56,022 bases of DNA from Methylobacter psychrophilus (GCF_025583945.1 NZ_JAOEGU010000027.1:1-56022); one strand, 5' to 3'. Counted from the first letter of the stretch, positions 34,715 through 44,745 are shown. Translations and numbers: made by a program. The notes: generated by a model not told the origin, from the sequence alone.

Positions 34715-36565
34715 ATGCGTATTCATTCACTCCCCATTCAACTGGTTAATCAAATTGCTGCCGGTGAAGTGGTCGAAAGACCTTCTTCTGTGGTTAAAGA
34801 GCTGGTTGAAAATTGTTTTGATGCCGGAGCGACGCAGATCACCATTGATATAGAGCAGGGCGGTGCCCGGCTGATAAAAATCAGGGACGATGGTTCAGGT
34901 ATAGTTAAAGAGGACTTGTCGCTTGCCTTATCGCGACATGCGACCAGTAAGATTGCCAGCTTACAGGATCTGGAACAGGTAGCCAGTATGGGTTTTCGTG
35001 GTGAAGCCTTACCCAGTATCAGTTCTGTCGCCAGACTTACCTTAATTTCTCGTACCGCTGATGCACAGTGCGCTTGGAGTGTAATGGCAGACGGCTCTGA
35101 ACAGAACTTTGATCCTCAGCCCGACCCACATCCTCAAGGTACTACGGTTGATGTGCGTGATTTATTTTACAATACACCGGCCAGACGCAAGTTTTTAAAA
35201 ACCGAAAAAACCGAATTTGCCCATATTGAAACGTTAATAAAAAGAATGGCACTGAGCCGCTTTGATATTGGCTTTACGTTATCGCATAATCAAAAAGAAG
35301 TGCTTAATTTAAAACCGGCAGTAACGGATAGCGCACAAGAACAAAGGATTGCCGGTATTTGCGGGCCGGCTTTTATTGAGAGTTCGGTAAAAATTGACTT
35401 TGCCGCATCAGGCTTGCAATTAAGCGGCTGGGTCGGATTGCCGACCTTTTCCCGCAGTCAGCAGGATATGCAGTTTTTTTATGTCAACGGTCGGTTAATC
35501 AGGGATAAGCTGGTTTCCCATGCTGTTAAGCAAGCCTATCAGGATGTCTTGTTTCATGGGCGACACTCGGTTTTTGTCTTGTATTTGGTACTTGACCCGA
35601 CTCTGGTTGATGTTAATGCGCATCCGGCAAAATTGGAAGTCAGATTTAGAGAAGGTCGTTTGGTGCATGACTTCTTGTTTACAGCGCTACACCGGTCACT
35701 GGCCAATGTCAGGCCGGAACACAGTGTCGAGGTAGTTGAGGTTGATCAGATTAGCGATAGCGTAACGAGGCAATATGAGCCCGATTTTAAACCGGCGCCG
35801 CAGCCAAGTTTAAATTTTGATCGTAAACCTGTTTATAATCCAAGGCCGCCTCTGCAAACATCACTGCCTACGGTCGCGGAAACAATAAGCGCTTATGCGT
35901 CATTATATCCGGACGATCAGTTCGTACAAAAACAGCAACCATCACCAGCTCTAGCTCCAGTAATATCTTCAACACAGGATACTCATCCGTTAGGCTATGC
36001 TATCGCGCATTTGCATAATATTTATATTCTGGCCGAAACGTCTAAAGGCATCATTCTTGTTGATGCTCATGCCGCTCATGAACGAGTGACCTACGAGCGT
36101 TTGAAACAACAATATCAATCAGGGTCGATACCTTGTCAACCCTTGTTGCTGCCGATTAAGATAAACGTCAGTTCGGCAGAAGCTGATCTGGCAGAGCAGG
36201 AACATGAGTTTTTTAGTACGCTAGGGTTTGAGCTTAACCGGTCCGGCCCTGAAACGATTATTCTACGCTCTACACCGGCGTTATTGGGCAACATTGATAA
36301 AGAAACCTTGATACGTGATGTACTGGCTGATATATCCGAGCATGGTATGAGTCAGCGTATACAGGAACAATCCAACCAGCTATTGGCAACTATTGCTTGT
36401 CATGGCTCTGTCCGTGCCCGTCGTCGTTTGAGCATAGACGAGATGAACGCATTGCTGCGGGATATGGAGCAAACCGAAAGAATAGGGCAGTGTAATCATG
36501 GCCGACCGACCTGGATAGAGTTATCAACTAACGATCTTGATAAATTTTTTATGCGTGGTCAATAA
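34715..36565 (+). CDS. mutL: DNA mismatch repair protein MutL
   Basis: A 616-residue GHKL ATPase. N-terminal motifs: [12 protein letters not shown] (E29, N33), DDGSGI, HATSKI and [11 protein letters not shown] variable linker rich in proline and glutamine lies at about 340-420, followed by the C-terminal dimerisation domain. The C-terminal domain has D450-A-H-A-A-H-E456-RVTY-E461, close to the DQHA(X)2E(X)4E endonuclease motif, plus ACHGSVRA and CNHGRPT. This is the nuclease-type MutL of bacteria without MutH. The ATG follows a MITE copy by ten bases. Confidence 0.95.
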   Translation: MRIHSLPIQLVNQIAAGEVVERPSSVVKELVENCFDAGATQITIDIEQGGARLIKIRDDGSGIVKEDLSLALSRHATSKIASLQDLEQVASMGFRGEALPSISSVARLTLISRTADAQCAWSVMADGSEQNFDPQPDPHPQGTTVDVRDLFYNTPARRKFLKTEKTEFAHIETLIKRMALSRFDIGFTLSHNQKEVLNLKPAVTDSAQEQRIAGICGPAFIESSVKIDFAASGLQLSGWVGLPTFSRSQQDMQFFYVNGRLIRDKLVSHAVKQAYQDVLFHGRHSVFVLYLVLDPTLVDVNAHPAKLEVRFREGRLVHDFLFTALHRSLANVRPEHSVEVVEVDQISDSVTRQYEPDFKPAPQPSLNFDRKPVYNPRPPLQTSLPTVAETISAYASLYPDDQFVQKQQPSPALAPVISSTQDTHPLGYAIAHLHNIYILAETSKGIILVDAHAAHERVTYERLKQQYQSGSIPCQPLLLPIKINVSSAEADLAEQEHEFFSTLGFELNRSGPETIILRSTPALLGNIDKETLIRDVLADISEHGMSQRIQEQSNQLLATIACHGSVRARRRLSIDEMNALLRDMEQTERIGQCNHGRPTWIELSTNDLDKFFMRGQ

Positions 36566-36597
36566 GCGATGTCAGTAATGCTAAACAGGACTTGGGT

Positions 36598-37548
36598 ATG
36601 ATAAAAAAACCGCCATTGCCGCCAGCTATTTTCTTAATGGGGCCAACGGCTTCAGGGAAGACAGCTCTTTCTGTTCAATTGGCACAGGAATTGGATGGAG
36701 AAATTATCAGTGTAGACTCTGCATTGGTATTTAAAGGCATGGATATAGGTACAGCCAAGCCGACACTGGAAGAAAGAAGCGGTATTCCTCATTACCTGAT
36801 AGATATTTTAGATCCATCAGAATCGTTCTCTACCGGCCAGTTTAGAACACAGGCGCTTGCTTTAATGGCCGCTATAACCGGGCGAGGAAAAATACCGATT
36901 TTAGTGGGTGGCACCATGCTTTATTTCAATGCGCTATTAAAAGGACTTGCCGTATTGCCTGAAGCCAATCCGGCGATAAGGGCTAAATTGGATGACGATT
37001 TAGAACGCTTGGGCAAAGAGGCATTACATCAACGACTGGCTGATATTGATCCACTGGCGGCGGCGAGAATTCATCCAAATGACCCACAACGTATTCAACG
37101 CGCTTTGGAAGTTTACGAAATTAGTGGCAAACCCTTATCCTCTTTTTTTGAGACAGCTCAGGGCGAAGACTTTCCATATCAAAAAATAAAACTGGTTATA
37201 GCGCCACCGGACCGGAAAGTTCTGCATGAAATCATTGCTCAACGTTTCCGAAATATGCTGGAAAAAGGCTTTATTAGTGAAGTAGAAGCGCTCTACGAGC
37301 GTGGTGATTTAACCGAAAAAATGCCGGCTATTCGTGCCGTAGGCTATCGACAAGTCTGGGCCTATCTGCAAGGTGAGGATGATCTTGAAAGCATGACAGA
37401 AAAAGGTATTATCGCGACCCGACAATTGGCTAAACGCCAATTTACCTGGTTACGTAGAGAAACGGATGCAATCAGTTTTCAGACCGGGCAAGCGGATTTA
37501 TTGCAAGCAGTCTTGGCGACTGTAATGAGTAGTAGGGAAGGATTTTAG
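36598..37548 (+). CDS. miaA: tRNA dimethylallyltransferase
   Basis: About 316 residues with the P-loop GPTASGKT (15-22), [18 protein letters not shown] (substrate and magnesium region), [12 protein letters not shown] and the late [13 protein letters not shown]. It adds a dimethylallyl group to A37 of tRNAs reading codons beginning with U. I place the start at the ATG at 36598 with ACAGGA seven bases upstream; a TTG at 36592 is the alternative. It follows mutL by 32 bases. The usual next gene, hfq, is not here. Confidence 0.94.
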   Translation: MIKKPPLPPAIFLMGPTASGKTALSVQLAQELDGEIISVDSALVFKGMDIGTAKPTLEERSGIPHYLIDILDPSESFSTGQFRTQALALMAAITGRGKIPILVGGTMLYFNALLKGLAVLPEANPAIRAKLDDDLERLGKEALHQRLADIDPLAAARIHPNDPQRIQRALEVYEISGKPLSSFFETAQGEDFPYQKIKLVIAPPDRKVLHEIIAQRFRNMLEKGFISEVEALYERGDLTEKMPAIRAVGYRQVWAYLQGEDDLESMTEKGIIATRQLAKRQFTWLRRETDAISFQTGQADLLQAVLATVMSSREGF

Positions 37549-37807
37549 TATAATTATCGCTATGACTTTTATTATTCAGGTACTCGGGGCGGCAAACGAG
37601 CATTACGAGGAACTACTACGCAACACCACTGAATAAATGAAAAAGACCGATGATTTGGCTGGATACAAGAAATTTGTGGTAATTATAAAAAGTAACAAAA
37701 TTGGCTATGGATCAAGAATCGTTAGAACGCGGGTTGAATCAGAAAGTCATGATCGGATTAAAGATACGAAGTTTATTTCTTCGTGTTGATACTCTTTAAA
37801 ATTATTG
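37549..37807. other. intergenic after miaA, no gene recognised
   Basis: In many gammaproteobacteria hfq follows miaA. Here the space holds only short frames (24 codons at 37562-37636; 50 codons at 37638-37790) without family resemblance, and then a MITE copy. A remnant of a lost gene is possible but cannot be shown. Confidence 0.4.
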
Positions 37808-37921
37808 TATGGATTTTAAGAAATTAAATTTCCAATACACGTTGCTGTAAGCTCATACAGATAACATCCCTTGAAGGGATGTTATCTGATAGTATCGAAA
37901 TTATTTATTTGAGAATCTATA
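37808..37921 (+). repeat. MITE copy 6 (perfect central palindrome)
   Basis: Full length at 114 bases. The central arms CAGATAACATCCCTT and AAGGGATGTTATCTG pair without a mismatch around a single G. The left end is decayed (TATGGATTTTAAG). It sits between the convergent miaA and sucD genes. Confidence 0.92.
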
Positions 37922-37941
37922 GATTTAGCGGTTATGATTTT

Positions 37942-38808
37942 TTACAAGCAGCCTTTCATGGCTACGCCAAGATCAGTCGGTGATAAACAAACTTCAATCC
38001 CGGCCGCTTTTAATGCAGCAATTTTTCCTGTCGCAGTGCCTTTTCCGCCAGTTACAATGGCACCTGCATGGCCCATGCGTTTTCCGGCAGGGGCGGTTTG
38101 TCCCGCGATATAGGCAACAACGGGTTTAGTCACGTAAGATCTAATGTATTCAGCGGCATCTTCTTCTTCGCTGCCACCTATTTCACCAACCATGATGATA
38201 CCTTTGGTTTGGTCATCCGCCTGAAAACGACTGAGTACATCGACAAAGTTCATACCATGAATTGGATCACCGCCGATACCTACACAGGTACTTTGTCCAA
38301 GACCTTGCTGAGTCGTTTGATGAACTGATTCATAGGTTAAGGTACCTGAGCGTGACACTATACCGATAGACCCGGGTAAGTGAATTTTACCCGGCATAAT
38401 GCCAATTTTGCATTCGCCAGGGGTGATGACTCCCGGACAGTTGGGGCCAATTAATAAGGCTCCCGTATTGGCCATTGCCGCTTTGACCCGCAACATTTGT
38501 AAAATGGGAATGCCTTCGGTAATGCAGACGATTAGTTTGATACCGGCATCTACTGCCTCCAGAATGGCATCAGCTGCATAAAAAGGCGGTACATAAATTA
38601 CGCTGGCGGTGGCGCCGGTGCTGTTAACGGCATCTTGCACGGTATTAAAAACCGGTAATCCCAAGTGGATATCGCCACCACGGTCAGGAGTAACGCCTCC
38701 GACTAATTGAGTGCCGTAGTCCAGGGTTTGCTGGGAATGAAAAGTGCCTTGTTTACCGGTAAAGCCTTGGCAAATAACCTTAGTGTCTTTATTAATTAAA
38801 ATGCTCAT
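37942..38808 (-). CDS. sucD: succinyl-CoA ligase, alpha subunit
   Basis: A 288-residue CoA-ligase alpha subunit with the N-terminal CoA-binding fold ([14 protein letters not shown]), [22 protein letters not shown] and the phosphohistidine segment GHAGAI (H247). With SucC it converts succinyl-CoA to succinate with formation of a nucleoside triphosphate in the TCA cycle. The gene overlaps sucC by four bases (ATGA at 38805-38808). Malate-CoA ligase (MtkB) of serine-cycle organisms is a close relative; the absence of serine-cycle neighbours and the sequence favour SucD. Confidence 0.92.
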   Translation of the reverse strand: MSILINKDTKVICQGFTGKQGTFHSQQTLDYGTQLVGGVTPDRGGDIHLGLPVFNTVQDAVNSTGATASVIYVPPFYAADAILEAVDAGIKLIVCITEGIPILQMLRVKAAMANTGALLIGPNCPGVITPGECKIGIMPGKIHLPGSIGIVSRSGTLTYESVHQTTQQGLGQSTCVGIGGDPIHGMNFVDVLSRFQADDQTKGIIMVGEIGGSEEEDAAEYIRSYVTKPVVAYIAGQTAPAGKRMGHAGAIVTGGKGTATGKIAALKAAGIEVCLSPTDLGVAMKGCL

Positions 38809-39971
38809 ACCGTCTCCGCCAAAGCAACTACTTGTTCTGCCGCGTGTGCCAAATCATCTGCAGCGTAAATGTTGTGGCCTGTGTCACTCAATAAAGCCCT
38901 GCCTTCTTCGACATTAGTGCCTTCCAGACGCACTACCACGGGTACGGTAACGTCAATTTGTTCTATAGCGGCCAAGATACCCGCTGCGATAACATCACAC
39001 TGCACGATGCCACCAAAAATATTGACCAGTACCGCTTTTACACTGGTATCAGACAAAATCAGCTTGAATGCTTCACAGACTTTTTCAACATTGGTACCGC
39101 CGCCAACATCAAGAAAATTTGCAGGCTGACCACCTTTTAATTTAACCAGATCCATAGTAGCCATTGCTAATCCTGCACCATTAACCATACAGCCTATATT
39201 ACCTTTCAGGGTAATATAATTTAGCCCAAATTGCTGGGCATGGTTTTCTTTCTCATCTTCCTGGGTAGGATCTTTCATCGCTAAAATATCAGGATGAATG
39301 GCTACCGCGTTATCATCAAAATTAATTTTAGCATCCAATGCCAATAAATCGCCGCTCTCGGTTTCTATTAACGGGTTAATTTCAATTTGACTGGCATCTT
39401 TGGCTAAAAACAAGTCATACATGCCTTGCATTATTTTTTCCAACGCTTTGATTTGCGATCCTTTAAGATCCAACATGTAGGCAATTTTCCGACATTGATA
39501 GACTTTTAAGCCTGCGGCAGGATGAACGTGTACCGAAGTAATTTGTTCAGGCGATTCATGGGCAATCGTTTCTATATCCATGCCACCCGCCGCCGAGGCG
39601 ATAAAACTGATACGTTCACTGGCTCTGTCAATCAGCATACTCAGATATAATTCCCGTTTAATCGGGTACATTTTCTCTATTAACAGAGAATTAACCGGTA
39701 ATCCTGCGCTATCGGTCTGAATGGTAACCAGTCGTTTGCCCAACATATCCCTGCTAAACTCGCTGACTTCAGCCAAATTTTTAGCCAGTTTCACGCCGCC
39801 GACTTTACCTCTGCCTCCTGCATGTACCTGAGCCTTAACAACCCAGCCATCGCCTCCTAACTCGCGGGCAACCTGTTCGGCATTATCTGGCGTTGTCGCC
39901 TGCTTTCCATCGGGTACAGGTATTCCATAAATCTGAAACAACTGTTTGGCCTGATACTCATGAATATTCAT
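38805..39971 (-). CDS. sucC: succinyl-CoA ligase, beta subunit
   Basis: A 388-residue ATP-grasp protein opening [20 protein letters not shown], with [51 protein letters not shown] (partial) and [13 protein letters not shown], all standard SucC marks. It binds the nucleotide and forms the active complex with SucD. The ribosome site CAGGAG lies seven bases before the ATG. It is the first gene of a two-gene operon; no sucA or sucB is adjacent. Confidence 0.93.
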   Translation of the reverse strand: MNIHEYQAKQLFQIYGIPVPDGKQATTPDNAEQVARELGGDGWVVKAQVHAGGRGKVGGVKLAKNLAEVSEFSRDMLGKRLVTIQTDSAGLPVNSLLIEKMYPIKRELYLSMLIDRASERISFIASAAGGMDIETIAHESPEQITSVHVHPAAGLKVYQCRKIAYMLDLKGSQIKALEKIMQGMYDLFLAKDASQIEINPLIETESGDLLALDAKINFDDNAVAIHPDILAMKDPTQEDEKENHAQQFGLNYITLKGNIGCMVNGAGLAMATMDLVKLKGGQPANFLDVGGGTNVEKVCEAFKLILSDTSVKAVLVNIFGGIVQCDVIAAGILAAIEQIDVTVPVVVRLEGTNVEEGRALLSDTGHNIYAADDLAHAAEQVVALAETV

Positions 39972-40345
39972 TTGTTGCTCCTGATTGACCGGTAAAGTCC
40001 GGCAAGTTTTTTCTTAAGTTTTTATAGCGATGCCATAATTTTTCCAGGCAACTTCAGGCAGTGAAGCCAGAATATTTGCTATTCTAACCAAGTCTCTGTA
40101 AAACGCTATTTTTAAAACCAAGATGGCAGTGAATACTACCGGGGTTATCTTTCCTTGTTATCTTTTCAGCGGCTATGACATGGCTATCTGACAAGTCTGG
40201 TGATGACTGGCTATTTTTATATTGCCGTCAGATATTTTGGTAGCCCAGAAATATTTGGATTCTCAAGAACACGAGTCGGCTTATGGATTCGTTGGAATGA
40301 TTATCTGGAAAAGATTGAAAGATAAATCGTCATTCTTGTATCAGA
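39972..40345. other. intergenic upstream of sucC, no gene recognised
   Basis: This stretch should contain the sucCD promoter reading on the minus strand. I see no convincing protein frame, no repeat of the families described here and no known RNA. A rho-independent terminator marks its right end. Confidence 0.4.
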
Positions 40346-40383
40346 AGAAAAAAGCCTCAAGCAAATAACGGGGGCTTTTTTTT
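40346..40383. terminator. rho-independent terminator, works on either strand
   Basis: AAAAAAGCC and GGCTTTTTTTT enclose a 16-base loop. T runs follow the stem on both strands. It stands 40 bases after the minus-strand gene ending at 40424 and is most likely that gene's terminator. Confidence 0.75.
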
Positions 40384-40408
40384 GATCATATTGTCATAGC
40401 CTGAAAAA

Positions 40409-40428
40409 GCTTAATTGGAACAATTAAG
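40409..40428 (-). terminator. hairpin over stop codon, possible first terminator
   Basis: CTTAATTG and CAATTAAG pair perfectly around a three-base loop. On the minus strand the stem is followed by CTTTTTC. It includes the stop codon of the gene ending at 40424 and could act as a weak terminator before the stronger one at 40346. Confidence 0.45.
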
Positions 40429-40846
40429 GCTTATAGTTATCAATGGCTTCAAGTTTAACCAAGGCGCTTTTTATTAATGCTTCAATGACAGGATCTAGTT
40501 CGTTATTTTTATAAACTTTTTCAAGTAATCCTTCGGTAACCAAGGCATCTTTTATCCAGCGCTTGGTAAAACGATAGTTATTATAGGTAGTAGCTACTTC
40601 TCCGGTTTTTGGATCGCGTAAGCCTTTTTTAACTATATTTTGAGTCGTTGCTTTAGGTGTGGTTTTTTTAAGAGTTGCCGGTTTAATTTTTGTCGGTTTG
40701 ATTTTTGCGACAATAGTCTCAGGTACAGGTTGTTCTACAGCTACTTTTGGTGCTTCGGGTTTAGGTACTGCTTTTTTTTCATTCACCGTTTTATAAACAA
40801 CATAAGCAACAAAAATCGTAGTTAATATAAACAACACTTCAGACAT
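40424..40846 (-). CDS. single-pass membrane protein, unknown function
   Basis: A 140-residue protein with an N-terminal membrane helix (VLFILTTIFVAYVVYKTV, about 4-21), a Lys/Pro/Thr-rich linker (about 25-75) and a small C-terminal domain (GLRDPKTGEVATTYNNYRFT onward) with helical character. The N-terminus points inwards or is anchored with a long flexible spacer. A GGAGAG ribosome site lies shortly before the ATG. No family is recognised. It is a single-gene unit with its own terminators. Confidence 0.65.
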   Translation of the reverse strand: MSEVLFILTTIFVAYVVYKTVNEKKAVPKPEAPKVAVEQPVPETIVAKIKPTKIKPATLKKTTPKATTQNIVKKGLRDPKTGEVATTYNNYRFTKRWIKDALVTEGLLEKVYKNNELDPVIEALIKSALVKLEAIDNYKP

Positions 40847-41132
40847 AACAGCTCTCCAACTCTTAAATTTATTTTTTTATTGTTACTGGCCGAAGAGACG
40901 CATACGGCCAGTTTAGCTAATTAAATCGCCAGCAATGGGAATATACCAGAAGCCAACAATCTAGTTAAGTTCTAAATTCTTAATAGTAAGGTATTTTGAA
41001 TTAAAATACCGTAATCGTTTAATAAACGATGTCTTTTTGATGAATTAGTCTGCATGCTTATTTACTGCCCCAAAAAAGCAGTATTTATATCTTTTTATCG
41101 ATAACTAAAACTAATAAGCTGAAAATACTATC

Positions 41133-41246
41133 TATAGACTTTCAGAAATTAAATTTCCAACTTATGTCGCTGTAAGCCCATACAGATACCATCCCTTGAA
41201 GGGATGGTATCTGTCAACATTGAAATTATTTATCTGAAAATCTATA
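41133..41246 (+). repeat. MITE copy 7 (reference copy, perfect central palindrome)
   Basis: A 114-base element from TATAGACTTTCAGAAATTAA to TGAAAATCTATA. Terminal inverted repeats of about 25 bases match imperfectly. The central arms CAGATACCATCCCTT and AAGGGATGGTATCTG pair perfectly around one G. It lies in a 500-base gap (40847-41349) that holds no gene. Confidence 0.95.
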
Positions 41247-41349
41247 TAGTAGCAACTTTAGCCGCTATAGATAGTGGTGACTAAAACATCCTAAATGTAA
41301 TAGCCATCTTTAGCTTATAGCCATCAAATAGCAGGATGAATCCTGATGG

Positions 41350-41895
41350 TCAATAGGGATAATAGTATCCACCCCAATAACGGGGGTAATAGCCATAGTA
41401 TCCATAATAAGGGTAACCATAGCCAAAACCACCATAACCGCCGTAACCATAATAATTAACGGGTATATAAGCTGGCCACAGATGGATAGTGGTAGCTGAA
41501 ATAACGGGCAGTCGGAGTATTTTTTTTCCAACAGAATGTTCGATATCGCCTTTAAGTGTTCCGGCAACAGTAACCTCTGTGTCTTTTGTATAAACAGCAG
41601 GATCCAGAAACTCGGCGCTTTTAAAAATAAAGCGTCCTTTGTTGGGTTGATCCAGCCGTGGTCGGCCATAGCTGTTAAGGGGGTAATATAATACTTGAAC
41701 AAGGCTGAAGCTTTGTTCATTTTCCACATCAATAATAATGCCGCCCCATCTTACAGGCGCTTCTTTATACTGGGAAATTTTCTGGGTTGCCTGACTATAG
41801 GAAAGGTCAAATAAAGGCGGGTCCTCAATTGCCGGTGGGAGATTTGAGCAAGCGCTCAATAACAATAGATAGATGGATAATAAATAACGTTTCAT
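41350..41895 (-). CDS. Slp-family outer membrane lipoprotein with Gly/Tyr-rich tail
   Basis: A 181-residue lipoprotein: signal peptide with lipobox LLSAC (Cys16), then a Slp-like domain (VRWGGIIIDVENEQSFSLVQ; LDPAVYTKDTEVTVAGTLKG). The last 35 residues are mainly glycine, tyrosine and proline (GYGGYGGFGYGYPYYGYYGY). Slp proteins are stress-induced outer-membrane lipoproteins. The tail may mediate low-complexity interactions but is uncharacterised. A strong GAGGAGG ribosome site precedes the ATG. Confidence 0.8.
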   Translation of the reverse strand: MKRYLLSIYLLLLSACSNLPPAIEDPPLFDLSYSQATQKISQYKEAPVRWGGIIIDVENEQSFSLVQVLYYPLNSYGRPRLDQPNKGRFIFKSAEFLDPAVYTKDTEVTVAGTLKGDIEHSVGKKILRLPVISATTIHLWPAYIPVNYYGYGGYGGFGYGYPYYGYYGYYPRYWGGYYYPY

Positions 41896-42078
41896 AATAC
41901 CTCCTCATAGAAATAACTATTTGTTTATAGGTACTGATCTTTGGCTTTTATCATCGTATGTTTCCCGATTCAGAACAACTATGAGGTAGCCGAAATCATC
42001 GATTTTTGTGACTCTCCAGAGTACGTCTGATTCTTGCTATAGGATATCAGTGTAGTGTCACAAAAAAATATTTTATTT

Positions 42079-42121
42079 ATCACGAAGGACACGAATAAAT
42101 ATACCCCGGCACCTTCGTGAT
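42079..42121. repeat. CACGAAG hairpin, copy 2
   Basis: ATCACGAAGG and CCTTCGTGAT pair perfectly over a 23-base loop, followed by GATAATGG. It shares its core with the hairpin at 21900-21934. It lies in the 310-base gap between the Slp-like gene and dapE, which holds no gene. Confidence 0.65.
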
Positions 42122-42206
42122 GATAATGGCTTTAGTTTTTTAGCAAGCAAATAGTCTGTATTGATAGAATGAAATACGCAACTTCGTTGGTGATTTATAA
42201 AGTCGA

Positions 42207-43340
42207 CTACACCAGTAAATTTACCAGTATTTGCTCATAGATATTGGTTAAAATTGCCAAGTCTCCTATGGTCACATTTTCGTTGATTTTATGAATGCTT
42301 TCATTCAATGGCCCCAATTCAACTACTTGTGCGCCGGTTGGTGCAATAAAGCGTCCATCCGAGGTGCCACCGCCGGTATCATCCAGCGTATCAAAGCCGG
42401 TTACCGATTTAATGGCGGCATGGGTAGCATCGATTAATTGGCCTTTTTCAGTTAAGAAAGGATTGCCGGACAAGCGCCATATTATCTCGTATTTAAAGCC
42501 GTATTTATCAAGAATGGCGCAGGTGCGTTGCTTAATGGTTTCTTCGTTTAATTCGGTGCAAAAACGCAGGTTAAACTGTACTTCTGCAAAGCCCGGGATA
42601 ATGTTTTCCGCGCCGGTTCCGGCATTGATATTTGAAACTTGCAGGCTGGTCGGTGGAAAAAAAACATTACCGTGATCCCAGATTTCTTCGGTTAGTTCTT
42701 TTAATGCCGGGGCAAAGGTATGAATCGGATTGTCTGCCATTTCAGGATAGGCGACATGCCCCTGAACACCAATAACGGTTAATTTGGCGCACAAAGAGCC
42801 GCGTCGACCGACACGAATGACATCCCCCATCTTTTTATCGCTGGAAGGTTCACCGACCAGGCACCAGTCAATTTTTTCATGACGTTGTTCCAGTATTTCC
42901 ACCACTTTAACCACGCCATTGGTAGCGATACCTTCTTCATCACTGGTCAACATAACGGCAATAGAGCCTTTATGGTCGGGATGTTTGGTGATAAAACGCT
43001 CAACGGCCGTAATAAAGCAGGCAATGCCGCCTTTCATATCAGCGGTGCCACGGCCATAGAGCTTGTCATCACGAACAGTCGGCACAAACGGTGGTGATAA
43101 CCATGCATCTAAAGGCCCCGGCGGTACAACATCGGTATGGCCAAGAAAGGTAAACAACGGCTTTACATCGCCACGTCTAAGCCAGATATTTTTAGTATCA
43201 TTAAAATCCAGACGTTCTTCTTTAAAATTTAGTCGGGTTAAGCGTTCCGCAATAACATCCTGGCAACCGGCATCTTCAGGCGTGACTGATTCCCTGCTAA
43301 CAAGGTCTTTAAGAAGTTCCAGGGTTTCACTCATAGTCAT
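42207..43340 (-). CDS. dapE: succinyl-diaminopimelate desuccinylase
   Basis: A 377-residue M20-family metalloenzyme with the zinc ligands in FLGHTDVVPPG and GRGTADMKGG, the catalytic SDEEG, and the late GGGTSDGRFIA. It removes succinate from N-succinyl-LL-diaminopimelate in the lysine and peptidoglycan pathway. It overlaps the ArsC/Spx-like gene upstream by four bases (43337-43340). dapC and dapD lie 1.5-4 kb upstream on the same strand. Confidence 0.94.
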   Translation of the reverse strand: MTMSETLELLKDLVSRESVTPEDAGCQDVIAERLTRLNFKEERLDFNDTKNIWLRRGDVKPLFTFLGHTDVVPPGPLDAWLSPPFVPTVRDDKLYGRGTADMKGGIACFITAVERFITKHPDHKGSIAVMLTSDEEGIATNGVVKVVEILEQRHEKIDWCLVGEPSSDKKMGDVIRVGRRGSLCAKLTVIGVQGHVAYPEMADNPIHTFAPALKELTEEIWDHGNVFFPPTSLQVSNINAGTGAENIIPGFAEVQFNLRFCTELNEETIKQRTCAILDKYGFKYEIIWRLSGNPFLTEKGQLIDATHAAIKSVTGFDTLDDTGGGTSDGRFIAPTGAQVVELGPLNESIHKINENVTIGDLAILTNIYEQILVNLLV

Positions 43341-43726
43341 TCGGTTTGGTTATGGTCGGGTTTTACTTTACCGGCTTCCGGCAGGTGTGCAGCATAGCCT
43401 CCATCCTTGGTAGTAAAGCCAATAATCAGTTTATCGCCGGTATCTAAAACCGGACGTTTAATAAGGGTTGGGGTGTTTACCATCAATGCGATTGCTTTTT
43501 CTGCTGTTAAATCGCTTTGTTGCTCCGCACTGAGTTGCCGCCAACTGGTACTGCTGCGATTAAGTAAGGTGTTCCAGTCTACGCGCGTGGCAAAGTTATT
43601 GAGCTGTACCGAGGTTAGCCCATCAGTCCGAAAATCATGGAACTGATAGGCTATGCCGTTTTGATCCAGCCACTGCCGCGCTTTTTTGACGGTGTCGCAG
43701 TTTTTTATGCCGTAAAGCGTGTACAT
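43337..43726 (-). CDS. ArsC/Spx-like protein (YffB family)
   Basis: A 129-residue thioredoxin-fold protein opening MYTLYGIKNCDTVKKARQWL, with the single N-terminal cysteine of the YffB branch of the ArsC family, and RPVLDTGDKLIIGF near the C-terminus. YffB proteins are commonly encoded next to dapE, as here, and are probably glutathione-dependent thiol reductases rather than arsenate reductases. It is coupled to dapE by a four-base overlap. Confidence 0.85.
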   Translation of the reverse strand: MYTLYGIKNCDTVKKARQWLDQNGIAYQFHDFRTDGLTSVQLNNFATRVDWNTLLNRSSTSWRQLSAEQQSDLTAEKAIALMVNTPTLIKRPVLDTGDKLIIGFTTKDGGYAAHLPEAGKVKPDHNQTE

Positions 43727-43736
43727 GGCTTTGTGC

Positions 43737-43979
43737 TTATAATTGGCTGTTTAATAACTCATCAATGCTGGGTAATTCTTTGTCAGTTTTACAACGATTT
43801 TTATACAGGTCGACAAATTCCATAAAGGCTTGTTCGAGATCGGCCAGAATTTCTTCTTCGTTTTCGCGGTCATCTTCAAGAATATCATCGGATTCCAGAT
43901 ATTCTCGTTGTAGGTCTACTTCACTGTTAAGGGCCAGTGTGGCGTAAATCATGGCATTACTTGAGATTTTTTCAGTCAT
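43737..43979 (-). CDS. small acidic protein, unknown function
   Basis: An 80-residue, strongly acidic and likely helical protein (YLESDDILEDDRENEEEILA; then DLEQAFMEFVDLYKN). It ends ten bases before the ArsC-like gene and so probably belongs to the dapE operon. No signal peptide or membrane segment. I do not recognise a family. Confidence 0.6.
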   Translation of the reverse strand: MTEKISSNAMIYATLALNSEVDLQREYLESDDILEDDRENEEEILADLEQAFMEFVDLYKNRCKTDKELPSIDELLNSQL

Positions 43980-44120
43980 GGTATAAGTGTGGTTAAGGTT
44001 AAGAAAAAATTAAAAGTGGTTAATCAGCTTGGTTGGCAAGGCCTTTTTTATCTACTTTACCTAAGAGGCTGTCCGGATAGCATTTTATAGTCTACAGGCT
44101 CTTTGCTGTTTAACGGCAGT

Positions 44121-44597
44121 TTATTCGCTTGGATTTCTAAAATGAATAGTCAGGCCTTGTAAAAAATTTCTCAGTATTTGGTCGCCGCATTCCCGGTAAT
44201 TTTTATGGCCTTTTTGTCTGGAAAAAGCACTGAGTTCACCTTTGGATATTTCAAAATCAGCCAGTTTCCAGGTGTTAAGCATATCGTCTTCTTTAAAGTT
44301 TAAGGCGATTCTTAGTTTTTTGAGAATACTATTATTGGTTACCGGCACCGACGGCTTTTTCACTTGCCCGGGTTGCTCATCCAATTTCCCTCTTTTATAA
44401 ATAATTAAACCTTTTAAAAAAGCATCCATCAGTTGATTATCAAGTTCGACATAATCTTCCTGATTATCTTTTTTAAGTACGTTGAGTAAATCATCCCGAC
44501 TTATCTCGGTATCGCCCAAGGCAAAAATATCAATCATGGCTTGGTCGTTTAGGTCCAAAGCGTAGCGAACCCGGCGTAATACATCATTATTAATCAT
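44121..44597 (-). CDS. DUF1456 (YehS-like) protein
   Basis: A 158-residue protein made of two homologous repeats of about 65 residues: NNDVLRRVRYALDLNDQAMI and NNSILKKLRIALNFKEDDML, each followed by a similar ...LDNQLMDAFLKGLIIYKRG / CGDQILRNFLQGLTIHFR segment. This is the duplicated architecture of DUF1456 proteins such as YehS, whose role is unknown. It sits alone between dapD and the acidic protein. Confidence 0.85.
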   Translation of the reverse strand: MINNDVLRRVRYALDLNDQAMIDIFALGDTEISRDDLLNVLKKDNQEDYVELDNQLMDAFLKGLIIYKRGKLDEQPGQVKKPSVPVTNNSILKKLRIALNFKEDDMLNTWKLADFEISKGELSAFSRQKGHKNYRECGDQILRNFLQGLTIHFRNPSE

Positions 44598-44745
44598 AAA
44601 CTTATTTTTTATTGGGTAGTGTTTTTAGGTATGTTATCCGGCTGCGATTAAGGCATTTACGTGTGTTTCATGCGTAGCGTAGATAACTCCCCGGTGATTC
44701 AGTAGCAGTGGCCGGATTAAGTTAAGGTTAACCCGGCCGGTATAA

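Noticed and set aside
37562-37790. Two short plus-strand frames after miaA as small genes
   Set aside because: No family resemblance and no clear ribosome sites; 24 and 50 codons are within chance in this AT-rich gap.
37942-39971. Malate-CoA ligase (mtkAB) of the serine cycle
   Set aside because: The sequences read as ordinary SucCD and no serine-cycle gene is nearby, although the families are close.
41310-41732. 140-codon minus-strand frame
   Set aside because: It overlaps the Slp-like lipoprotein gene in another frame. The lipoprotein frame has the signal peptide, lipobox and ribosome site.
43337-43726. True arsenate reductase
   Set aside because: The N-terminal CDTVKK pattern and adjacency to dapE mark the YffB branch, not ArsC proper.
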